Shown: positions 1 through 4,949, counted from the stretch's first letter. The stretch is DNA of 5,960 bases from an uncultured Bifidobacterium sp. (GCA_937874315.1 CALNAE010000251.1:1-5960), one strand, 5' to 3'. A program made the numbers and translations. Notes: a model not told the origin generated them from the letters alone.

Positions 1-434
1 TGCCAACCACCATTGTCATTGCCCCACGCCGGAGCCTGAGACGATTGCTGCTGCTTTGCTTGCTGCTTGCTCGCGTTGCGGGTGACCTGCGCTGTGGCAT
101 GACTCAGGTCAGGCCCCACGCTGTCAACCGTCAGCTCGATTACGGTACGTTTCGACCCGTCCTGCGCTTGATATGAGTTTTGCGACAGTCTACCCACGGC
201 TATCACTCTCATGCCCTTGGTGAGGCTGTGAGATATGTTATCGGCTAGGTCACGCCAAGCCGTGCAGCGCATGAACAATGGTTGCCCATCCTCCCACTGC
301 TTCGAGCTTTTATTGAAGCTGCGTGGCGTGCTCGCAATCGTGAAATTGGCAACGCTCATATTATTGCCTGTGGTTCTCACCTCCGGGTCGGCGGTAAGAT
401 TACCAACCACCGTTAACACTGTGTCACCAGACAT
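1..434 (-). CDS. ssb: Single-stranded DNA-binding protein (C-terminus beyond window)
   Basis: The protein binds single-stranded DNA during phage replication and recombination. The first 144 residues are in the window; the gene runs off the left edge. An OB-fold of the bacterial SSB family spans about residues 4-110: VVGNLTADPE (9-18), the FTIAST strand (31-36), QWEDG (46-50), LFMRC and TAW (53-60), a K-G-x-R-V-I-x-V-G-R-L strand (73-83), and TAQVTRN (114-120). This arrangement is typical of actinobacterial SSBs. A Gln/Lys/Ser-rich linker starts near residue 122, and the acidic tip that contacts partner proteins would lie outside the window. The ATG at 434 has AGGAG 9 bases upstream and overlaps the end of the preceding zinc-ribbon gene by 11 bases (ATGTCTGGTGA), so the two are probably translationally coupled. 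It is the third gene of the unit under the promoter at about 847-874, and probably works with the ERF and nuclease genes upstream. Confidence 0.95.
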   Translation of the reverse strand, partial: MSGDTVLTVVGNLTADPEVRTTGNNMSVANFTIASTPRSFNKSSKQWEDGQPLFMRCTAWRDLADNISHSLTKGMRVIAVGRLSQNSYQAQDGSKRTVIELTVDSVGPDLSHATAQVTRNASKQQAKQQQSSQAPAWGNDNGGW

Positions 435-570
435 TGTCTACACTCCTGTCATAATCATCATAATGGTCATCCCAGTAATCTTGGATGCACTCTTGACAAC
501 GACCACGAAATAATGGCGCTCCACACTCTGGGCAATATTCTGGCGGGTCTACTGGCTGCTCCATATACAT
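424..570 (-). CDS. Small zinc-ribbon protein, 48 aa
   Basis: A 48-residue protein with one compact metal site: C13-P-E-C16, eight residues, C25-Q-E-C28 (C-x2-C-x8-C-x2-C), the pattern of a zinc ribbon or rubredoxin-like knuckle. The C-terminal tail (31-48) is acidic and aromatic (DYWDDHYDDY). The function is unknown; such phage proteins may bind nucleic acid or a protein partner, and the acidic tail favours a partner. The ATG at 570 is preferred over upstream in-frame starts because GGAG lies 8 bases before it, inside the end of the preceding gene, which stops 5 bases away at 576. The end overlaps ssb by 11 bases. A later ATG at 564 is possible. Confidence 0.75.
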   Translation of the reverse strand: MYMEQPVDPPEYCPECGAPLFRGRCQECIQDYWDDHYDDYDRSVDNVW

Positions 571-575
571 TATCT

Positions 576-809
576 CTACTCCGAGTACGCGAATTCGATT
601 TCGTCGGCATCTACATAATCCCAATTATCGTATCTGGCTCTAGGCTCCCACGGAACGCGCTCATGCCATACGCTTATGCCATGATTGTCGATAGGCTCAC
701 CGATGTTGGCTTGCATGTCGTTGTTTTTGCAAGTGTAGGTCTGGTGTATTCCCTTGAACTTGATTATCATGCCCGGCTTGATTCTCAAAGGGTTATTCGT
801 AATTTCCAT
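576..809 (-). CDS. Hypothetical protein, 77 aa, first gene of the ssb unit
   Basis: I do not recognise this family. The 77-residue protein has no signal peptide or membrane segment. The N-terminal half (LRIKPGMIIKFKG, residues 8-20) reads as short beta strands with turns, like a small beta-barrel. The C-terminal half is acidic and Trp/Tyr-rich (PWEPRARYDNWDYVDADEIEF). The start at 809 is set by AAGGAG six bases upstream; a longer in-frame reading from 839 would run through the ribosome binding site and leader. This leader and its promoter are duplicated upstream of the lipoprotein gene at 3320, so this gene opens the second transcription unit (77-aa protein, zinc ribbon, SSB). Association with DNA metabolism is inferred only from its neighbours. 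Confidence 0.75.
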   Translation of the reverse strand: MEITNNPLRIKPGMIIKFKGIHQTYTCKNNDMQANIGEPIDNHGISVWHERVPWEPRARYDNWDYVDADEIEFAYSE

Positions 810-874
810 TTCAATCTCCTTGTGTGTCTCAACTACCAACAGTTACAGTATAACATATTATTGGGGGAGTGCAA
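807..874 (-). promoter_or_regulatory. Promoter and leader cassette, copy A
   Basis: Read leftwards: TTGCAC (874-869), a 16-base spacer, and an extended -10 TGT-TATACT (hexamer 852-847). A start near 840 would leave a 5' leader of about 31 bases, with AAGGAG six bases before the ATG at 809. A 13-bp near-palindrome, GTTACAGTATAAC on the plus strand (842-854, one mismatched pair), covers the -10, and AACT-N6-AGTT (831-844) covers the likely start point; either could be an operator. From 855 to the ATG the sequence equals copy B (3367-3318) apart from one inserted base. The -35 lies one base after the stop codon of the nuclease gene (876-878). Confidence 0.75.
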
Positions 875-875
875 A

Positions 876-1706
876 TCACATACCTACTGGGTTAACTCTC
901 TCGTCTTCCTGCCCCAACTGCCAATCCGTAAACTCAAGATTCCGCGGGGCATGAGAATACCCAGACAGACGCATCAATACATCACGCTGGTAACAATCAA
1001 CATCATCACACATCGCACGATAATCATCTAGCGCCTTATTTATACGCTTATTCGCCAACTCGATCTCAGGACTGCCCTCGTCAAGTCGATACACCAAGAA
1101 ATCGTATGGTGCTGTTTTTTCCTGCACGACAAACTCAAAGCCCAGAAATCCCTTGTAGCCGTTAGCGCGTAGCAGGAGCATGTAGAACGCCGCCTGAACG
1201 TGATACCCATACTTCCAAGCGTGATACGGGAATTCCGTTGCATCCGCGCCAATGGTCTTGTAATCCCGTATACGGAGCACTCCATCATCATCAGGGGCAT
1301 CGGGCAGCCAATCAAATTTACCCTTACATTTGACGCCGTTGAGCGTTTCGAAGATTGCCTGCTCAGGCTTGCCGGGGATCTTTTGGAAATATCGATTCGC
1401 TATCGTCCCCATGTCTTCGGCTAATGTCAGTTCCTCTCTACTGACTAGAGTCTTATGCGACGATATTGCTCGGTCGTTGGCCTCTTTGCCCTCCTTGGTA
1501 CGCCCATTCATTTTGAGCTGATAACCATCCTTGCTGGTGCCAAGTGCATAGGCGTGGGCAAGACTTCCAAGTGTGTATGATTCTTTATACACCGGATTGT
1601 CGAGCACTGCCATCATCTTCGCTGGTGACTTCTCAAATAGTTTCAGGCTTGTCTGGTCGAGTGCCGAGACTGCGAAGTATTCCTCGTCTGTCATATCCAA
1701 GATCAT
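876..1706 (-). CDS. RecE/DUF3799-type PD-(D/E)XK exonuclease
   Basis: Predicted exonuclease that resects double-stranded DNA ends to expose strands for annealing. The 276-residue protein matches the PD-(D/E)XK fold of the exodeoxyribonuclease VIII-like/DUF3799 phage family. An N-terminal helix set contains LGSLAHAYALG (46-56), with the family His at H51. The active site follows: E120, D132 in KGKFDWL, D148-Y-K150 (the D/E-x-K core) and Q171-A-A-F-Y175, the helical Q-x3-Y motif. Coiled helices at 215-235 lead to a polar tail. No helicase domain is present, so it is the nuclease core alone. The ATG overlaps the ERF stop as ATGA and has GGGAG seven bases upstream. Direct coupling to ERF supports a two-component exonuclease/annealing system, like lambda Exo/Beta or RecE/RecT in logic. 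The stop is followed after one base by promoter copy A. Confidence 0.88.
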   Translation of the reverse strand: MILDMTDEEYFAVSALDQTSLKLFEKSPAKMMAVLDNPVYKESYTLGSLAHAYALGTSKDGYQLKMNGRTKEGKEANDRAISSHKTLVSREELTLAEDMGTIANRYFQKIPGKPEQAIFETLNGVKCKGKFDWLPDAPDDDGVLRIRDYKTIGADATEFPYHAWKYGYHVQAAFYMLLLRANGYKGFLGFEFVVQEKTAPYDFLVYRLDEGSPEIELANKRINKALDDYRAMCDDVDCYQRDVLMRLSGYSHAPRNLEFTDWQLGQEDERVNPVGM

Positions 1707-2257
1707 CGTTTTGCTCCCATCGAGTCCATAATCTGATTGTATTCGTCCACTGATAGGTCGCCGGGGCGTGCCAGTGGCCTTTTGATGATGCTCTCCGCAT
1801 ACGTTTTGATATCCTCGTGGATGCTCAGCACCGCCGCCTGATACCTACCCCACTGCGTGGTGGTGACTCGTGGCGACTCAGGAGGTGCGACCACGTTGCC
1901 ACCGGCAGACCGAGCGTCATCATCATCAGGGATGATATTCGCGCACACGTACAGGCTGTACCGTCGCGCTGATGTTAAAGCCGACTGATATTCCTGCATA
2001 TCGCTCAGAATACGCTTGCCTTGATTGCTTAGTTTCGCGCCAGCGATGATCGGCACCGGCGAAGACCAATCCTCGAACTTGTCTTCCTCAGGCCATTTGA
2101 TACGGGTCTCCACTACCCATTGTTCGGCATCCTTGTCGTATCGGGTGCGCTGGCGGAAGTCGAACCCTGCATCTGTGATCTGCTTAGCTACAGCAATCAG
2201 GTCGGCGTACTTGTAGTGCTGCCCCTGCGCGTTCTTGGTTACGTTAATGTAGCTCAT
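1703..2257 (-). CDS. erf: ERF family single-strand annealing recombinase
   Basis: Single-strand annealing protein of the ERF (essential recombination function, phage P22) family, which pairs complementary strands during phage recombination and genome circularisation. It has 184 residues. The N-terminal motif HYKYADLIAVAKQI (14-27) corresponds to the family Y-K-Y-A-x-L segment. The diagnostic region is QEYQSALTSARRYSLYVCAN (88-107), matching Q-x-x-G-S-A-x-T-Y-A-R-R-Y-x-L, followed by an acidic DDDD (111-114). The Gly and Tyr of the consensus are replaced here by Tyr and Ser, so it is a divergent member. The C-terminal part (120-184) is a Pro-containing linker and a short helical end, usual for ERF proteins. 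The ATG at 2257 shares one base with the upstream stop (TAATG) and the end overlaps the nuclease start by four bases, so the proteins are probably made in linked amounts. Confidence 0.88.
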   Translation of the reverse strand: MSYINVTKNAQGQHYKYADLIAVAKQITDAGFDFRQRTRYDKDAEQWVVETRIKWPEEDKFEDWSSPVPIIAGAKLSNQGKRILSDMQEYQSALTSARRYSLYVCANIIPDDDDARSAGGNVVAPPESPRVTTTQWGRYQAAVLSIHEDIKTYAESIIKRPLARPGDLSVDEYNQIMDSMGAKR

Positions 2258-2637
2258 TACTCTTCACCATCCTCTTCATTATCAGGTATAAGGCGCGTTT
2301 TGTCGTTTAGCACCATGATCCCGTACATCAATCCCCGCTGTATTCCAGACAGGAACTCCTCTATCGTCTCACCATTAAGGTTGGCCATCCGCTTGGCATC
2401 CTCGGTGACAGACACCTTTACTGCTTCATGAGTGCTGTGGAATAGCACAATCGGATTAGAAAGACCGTAGCTACCCTCGGTATCCTTGCCATCCTCTCCC
2501 TTGAGCTGAACCGCTCCACATACTGCAATCATCGACGTGCCATGACCTCCAGCGACCACCGGTTCATTTAGCAGGTGCATATTGTCGTCACCCATTGCAT
2601 CATCTATCATGTTTTTGATCTCGTCTTCACTACTCAT
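2257..2637 (-). CDS. Hypothetical acidic protein upstream of ERF, 126 aa
   Basis: I do not recognise this family. The 126-residue protein is acidic at both ends (SSEDEIKNMIDDAMGDDN at the start, DNEEDGEE at the end). The middle looks like a mixed alpha/beta domain: GTSMIAVCGAVQL (33-45), NPIVLFHSTHEAVKVS (61-76), then two helices that include TIEEFLSGIQRGLMYGIMVL. No catalytic motif, signal peptide or transmembrane segment is visible. The ATG at 2637 overlaps the stop of the winged-helix gene by 8 bases and has GGAG seven bases upstream. Its stop shares a base with the ERF start. This tight placement suggests a role linked to the recombination proteins; acidic phage proteins in such positions can be nuclease inhibitors or annealing partners, but that is conjecture. 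Confidence 0.8.
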   Translation of the reverse strand: MSSEDEIKNMIDDAMGDDNMHLLNEPVVAGGHGTSMIAVCGAVQLKGEDGKDTEGSYGLSNPIVLFHSTHEAVKVSVTEDAKRMANLNGETIEEFLSGIQRGLMYGIMVLNDKTRLIPDNEEDGEE

Positions 2638-2929
2638 TTTCGTTCTCCATTTCCGCTATAAGTTCCTTGCCTTTGGGAGTTAGCGACCATTCCAGCTCAC
2701 CATGCTTGGTGCCTACCCGTAGACGCTTGTCGACTAATCCCATGTCATACATTTGGTACATGCGGCGCTTTATGGCGCTGTACACGTATGGCCTCGGCCG
2801 TACCTGCTTGCTCAGCCGGTTGTTGACTTCCCGCCAAGTGTTGAGCATGGTTTCCGGCTGCTTGTCCCTGAGTACCTCCAGTACGCGCTTGCGAGTCAAC
2901 ACGCCCTCATAATTATCAATAGTCTTCAA
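2630..2929 (-). CDS. Winged-helix DNA-binding protein with a TTG start, 99 aa
   Basis: A small winged-helix protein, probably a transcriptional regulator or DNA-binding accessory factor. Residues 11-40 form helices (LTRKRVLEVLRDK, TWREVNNRLS). SAIKRRMYQMYDMGLVDKRL (51-70) looks like the helix-turn-helix with the L-x-x-x-G-L-V turn, and GELEWSLTPKGKELI (77-91) is the wing followed by the typical L-T-x-x-G-x-x-L-I helix. The TTG at 2929 is chosen because a perfect GGAGG (2938-2942) lies 8 bases before it and after the lipoprotein stop (2949). An in-frame start at 2986 would overlap the lipoprotein gene by 38 bases without a comparable site. The end overlaps the next gene by 8 bases. It lies downstream of promoter copy B, so it could regulate that cassette, which I infer only from position. 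Confidence 0.8.
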   Translation of the reverse strand: MKTIDNYEGVLTRKRVLEVLRDKQPETMLNTWREVNNRLSKQVRPRPYVYSAIKRRMYQMYDMGLVDKRLRVGTKHGELEWSLTPKGKELIAEMENENE

Positions 2930-2948
2930 TTGATTTACCTCCACTTTC

Positions 2949-3320
2949 CTATTGATTGTCCGGAACGATGCATCGCGCTGCACCATTGCCGTGAGCCGTG
3001 ACCTTGCTGACGGTCTTACCGTTCACTATAATCTCGCAAGTATTCACTGCCGTAGGACTATCGCCCTGCACATACGTGTAAAGCGAATAACCCTTGGCTG
3101 ACGCTTTGACTTGCTTTTCCCATCGGCCATTCACGTTTTCCTGGTCTTGGCTGTCTTTTGTGCCGTAGAGTGCTTTCGCTGGTTCGGTGCTTGTAGATAT
3201 GAGATGGATGTCATCGGTTGAGTCATTGCAGCTTGCGATACCGACTGCCCCGAGTATTGCCAGCGATATGGCGCAGAATGTTACCGCTATGCTTTTGATG
3301 TTTGCGTTGCGCTTGGTCAT
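2949..3320 (-). CDS. Predicted phage lipoprotein, 123 aa
   Basis: A predicted secreted, lipid-anchored protein. The N-terminus is a classic type II signal: basic MTKRNANIK, a hydrophobic stretch (about 10-29) and the lipobox I28-A-S-C31, where C31 would be lipidated. After a Ser/Thr/Asp-rich spacer (32-64) comes a small beta domain (about 65-119). Its end, T-C95-EIIVNGKTVSKVTAHGNGAAR-C117, resembles the C-x-I-x-V-D-G-K ending of MmpS-like and other actinobacterial secreted proteins; C95 and C117 could form a disulfide. The ATG at 3320 has AAGGAG six bases upstream. It is the first gene after promoter copy B. A phage lipoprotein in an early unit recalls superinfection-exclusion lipoproteins such as Ltp of Streptococcus phage TP-J34, but there is no sequence match I can claim. 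Export and lipidation are well supported; the role is inference. Confidence 0.85.
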   Translation of the reverse strand: MTKRNANIKSIAVTFCAISLAILGAVGIASCNDSTDDIHLISTSTEPAKALYGTKDSQDQENVNGRWEKQVKASAKGYSLYTYVQGDSPTAVNTCEIIVNGKTVSKVTAHGNGAARCIVPDNQ

Positions 3321-3386
3321 TTCAATCTCCTTGTGTTGTCTCAACTACCAACAGTTACAGTATAACACATATTGGGACTAACGCAA
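3318..3386 (-). promoter_or_regulatory. Promoter and leader cassette, copy B
   Basis: Read leftwards: TTGCGT (3386-3381), a 16-base spacer, and an extended -10 TGT-TATACT (hexamer 3364-3359). Transcription would start near 3352, about 32 bases before the lipoprotein ATG. The 13-bp near-palindrome GTTACAGTATAAC (3354-3366) and AACT-N6-AGTT (3343-3356) are shared with copy A. The leader and ribosome binding site match copy A apart from one extra A. The -35 begins one base after the TAA (3388-3390) of the 44-aa gene. It should drive the lipoprotein, winged-helix, ERF and nuclease unit. Confidence 0.75.
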
Positions 3387-3387
3387 G

Positions 3388-3522
3388 TTATGACCAACGA
3401 GAACCTTTGGCGTGTCGCCTCTTCGGCACCTGATAGCCACGGAACCGGGTACCACTATCCACCAGCCGCTTGTTACGCTCGAACGCTTTCAAAGCCGCCT
3501 GATACGCTTTGCCCTTACTCAT
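3388..3522 (-). CDS. Small basic protein, 44 aa
   Basis: A short reading frame of 44 codons filling the space between the helicase-loader-like gene and promoter copy B. The start ATGAGTAA overlaps the stop of the preceding gene, a typical coupled junction, though no strong ribosome binding site of its own is visible. The product is strongly basic: a helical N-terminal part (KGKAYQAALKAFERNKRLV, 3-21) and an Arg/Lys-rich tail (PKRRHAKGSRW). Such a protein may bind DNA or RNA or an acidic partner; I cannot name a family. The stop is followed after one base by the -35 of the next promoter, which argues that the frame is a real gene with a selected end. Confidence 0.65.
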   Translation of the reverse strand: MSKGKAYQAALKAFERNKRLVDSGTRFRGYQVPKRRHAKGSRWS

Positions 3523-3991
3523 GGCCGATCACATCCCCCAACGACAGATTGCCCGCGAAGTGATGATTATGAGTCGACTTAGGCTTCACTGGGGCACTCG
3601 GCAGCAAGCGGCCATGCGCAGCATCCAACGCACTCGACAATGCTGCCTGCTGCGGCATCCCACGATTGAGATTACCGATCAACGCGCGGCGAGCAGCCCA
3701 CATTTCATCAGCCGGTAGATTCAAAGGCTCCAACATGCGACCTATCTCAGCCTCAGTAAGCACACTACTAGGCCGGTGCTGCTTCCAAATGGCATTGAGA
3801 TCACCAGCGGAAACTTTGTTAAAGTCATGTTCCCGGGTATTCCATTCGGCTAAGCATTTCAGTGCGCCGTTGATCGTGAGCGTAGGCGACAGTGACGCGG
3901 CGAATAACTGTTCGCCAGCCTCGCTGAAGTCTTGCCCTGTCATTTCCCGTATCGCGTTGCATAACATGACGGTTTCGGATTTCGATAGCAT
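3515..3991 (-). CDS. Replication-associated protein, possibly helicase-loader-like, 158 aa
   Basis: The gene directly follows the replication initiator and is probably its partner. The 158-residue protein is mainly helical in the first two thirds (LSKSETVMLCNAIREMTGQ, then GALKCLAEWNTREHDFNKVSAGDLNAIWKQHRP). The pattern of a Trp-containing helix followed by a helix-turn 'sa-x-DL-x-x-IWKQHRP' resembles small actinophage proteins annotated near replication genes as helicase loader or loader-like. There is no Walker ATPase motif, so it is not a DnaC-type ATPase. The C-terminal 25 residues are Pro/His-rich and then amphipathic. ATG at 3991 is preferred over GTG at 4000 because AGGAAG sits 9-10 bases before the ATG but almost touches the GTG. 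The initiator stop is two bases upstream and the end overlaps the 44-aa gene. The loader role is a weak inference. Confidence 0.8.
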   Translation of the reverse strand: MLSKSETVMLCNAIREMTGQDFSEAGEQLFAASLSPTLTINGALKCLAEWNTREHDFNKVSAGDLNAIWKQHRPSSVLTEAEIGRMLEPLNLPADEMWAARRALIGNLNRGMPQQAALSSALDAAHGRLLPSAPVKPKSTHNHHFAGNLSLGDVIGHE

Positions 3992-3993
3992 TT

Positions 3994-4890
3994 CTACCAC
4001 TTCCTGAGATCTATTGCGTTGAGTGTGGACGTTTGTTGTTGTTCTTCAGCTTTGGCTTTGAGATACCGCTGTTGGTTCGCGTCGTAGCGTTCCTGCGCCT
4101 TGTTCCGGTACCCAGATTGTCGGGGTGGCAGTGGCTTGTCATTCCAGCAGTCGCCGTTAAGCCACGTGCTCGCGTTCTTCGTATAGGCTGCTTCCCGATT
4201 CGGGTCGGCAGCATACTTCTGAGCGCCAGCCAAGAGCACCATGTCGGTAGTACGCTTCCTCGCAGCCTTGTACGCCCGGTAAGCGGTACGCTTCGCCTCA
4301 TGCTTCGGATACACAGCCCACCAGTTCTCAAAGCTCTGAGAGTATTCGTCAGCGGTAGGAGTGTAGGTCGGTTCTGTTGGCTGATTAATTGGAATATCGA
4401 TTATAGGAGAGTCACTCATTCCCCCTTGGGGGGTTAGGGGGATACTTAGTTGGTTCTCTTTAAATGGTTCTTCTTCACTTGGTTCTTCTTTGTGTGCACT
4501 TTTTGCAGAGGGGGCATGTACATTTTGGGTAGTGGGGGTGTAGTCTTTGCGCCCCCTGCGTGCAGTTTTTGCCTCGTCGTCATCTACTGCATAGGGTGTC
4601 ACGTAATAGCGGTTCGATGTGCTCCCACCATTTTCGAGGTGCCGAGTCTCCTTGGTGATATACCCTCGATCAACTAACTCGTTGATTCCTTTGATGATCG
4701 TATGAGTCGACTTAACGCCACACTCGAACGCTAGTCGTTTCAGTGATGGGTAGCAGTACCCGTGTTCGTCGGCTCGGTCGGCCAAATGCAGAAACACCAC
4801 TTGCGCAGTTGGTGATAGAGGCTGATCCGTCCGAATAAAAGAGTGGGGTATAGCTAAAAATGGTTCGTGTGAACGTGCCAATTGTGTCAT
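3994..4890 (-). CDS. Phage replication initiator with winged-helix N-terminus
   Basis: Probable initiator of phage replication, binding the origin and recruiting the host helicase. It has 298 residues in two domains, like lambda O. Residues 11-98 are a winged helix: IPHSFIRTDQPLSPTAQVVFLHLADRAD, then YPSLKRLAFECGV, THTIIKGINELVDRGYI, and the wing with NRYYVT. A low-complexity acidic/Pro linker spans about 100-183. The C-terminal domain has FENWWAVYPKHEAKRTAYRAYKAA (187-210), A-x-x-Y near 223-227 and NASTWLNGDCWND (239-251), the YPK...TWLN-x-x-x-W-x-D pattern of phage replication proteins. A Gln/Lys-rich helix ends it (262-290). The ATG at 4890 follows a purine-rich tract (GAAGAAGAAGAAAG) rather than a strong AGGAG. 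The linker DNA carries iteron-like repeats, so the origin may lie inside the gene. Its promoter overlaps a 22-bp palindrome. Confidence 0.88.
   Translation of the reverse strand: MTQLARSHEPFLAIPHSFIRTDQPLSPTAQVVFLHLADRADEHGYCYPSLKRLAFECGVKSTHTIIKGINELVDRGYITKETRHLENGGSTSNRYYVTPYAVDDDEAKTARRGRKDYTPTTQNVHAPSAKSAHKEEPSEEEPFKENQLSIPLTPQGGMSDSPIIDIPINQPTEPTYTPTADEYSQSFENWWAVYPKHEAKRTAYRAYKAARKRTTDMVLLAGAQKYAADPNREAAYTKNASTWLNGDCWNDKPLPPRQSGYRNKAQERYDANQQRYLKAKAEEQQQTSTLNAIDLRKW
4451..4494. repeat. Three tandem iteron-like repeats inside the initiator gene
   Basis: Plus-strand TGGTTCTCTTT (4451-4461), TGGTTCTTCTT (4465-4475) and TGGTTCTTCTT (4480-4490), with starts 14 and 15 bases apart. They code for part of the acidic linker of the initiator. 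The first copy lies one base out of the reading frame of the others (it gives K-E-N-Q where they give E-E-P), so the repeat is kept in the DNA rather than the protein. An AT-rich stretch (4383-4407) and a C5-TT-G6-TTA-G5 element (4421-4441) lie on the left. Further repeats flank on the right: GTGCA-C/G-TTTTTGC at 4494-4506 and 4560-4572. A replication origin is plausible. Confidence 0.45.
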
Positions 4891-4925
4891 CTACTTTCTT
4901 CTTCTTCAGTTGTTCGTCACGTCTT

Positions 4926-4949
4926 ATTATAGCACTACAGCGTGCTATA
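4926..4949 (-). promoter_or_regulatory. Leftward promoter for the replication genes
   Basis: Read leftwards, an extended -10 TGC-TATAAT (hexamer 4931-4926) fits the consensus fully; the -35 is poor (TTACTA at 19 bases spacing is the best), as is usual when the TGn extension is present. Transcription would start near 4919, leaving about 29 untranslated bases before the initiator ATG at 4890. The -10 is built into the left arm of the palindrome, so a protein bound there would block this promoter. Confidence 0.6.
4928..4949. promoter_or_regulatory. 22-bp palindromic operator candidate
   Basis: TATAGCAC (4928-4935), six bases TACAGC, then GTGCTATA (4942-4949): two perfect 8-bp arms. A dimeric repressor binding both arms would cover the -10 elements of both outward-facing promoters. 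It sits between the structural/right block and the replication gene, where a phage control site would be expected. No repressor gene is in the window that I can link to it; the winged-helix protein at 2630-2929 is only a possibility. Confidence 0.6.

Noticed and set aside
235..513. Plus-strand open frame of 92 codons with hydrophobic end
   Set aside because: It is antisense to the well-conserved SSB OB-fold and the zinc-ribbon gene; the hydrophobic look comes from the complementary strand of acidic codons.
513..1031. Plus-strand open frame of 172 codons
   Set aside because: It lies opposite the 77-aa gene, promoter copy A and the conserved nuclease gene, has no ribosome binding site, and its sequence resembles no protein; it is an antisense shadow.
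4033..4437. Plus-strand open frame of 134 codons
   Set aside because: It is antisense to the conserved C-terminal domain of the replication initiator and has an unnatural composition.
4460..4500. Acidic EEP repeats as purely protein low complexity
   Set aside because: The copy at 4451-4461 is in a different reading frame, so protein repetition alone does not explain it; kept as an iteron candidate with limited confidence.
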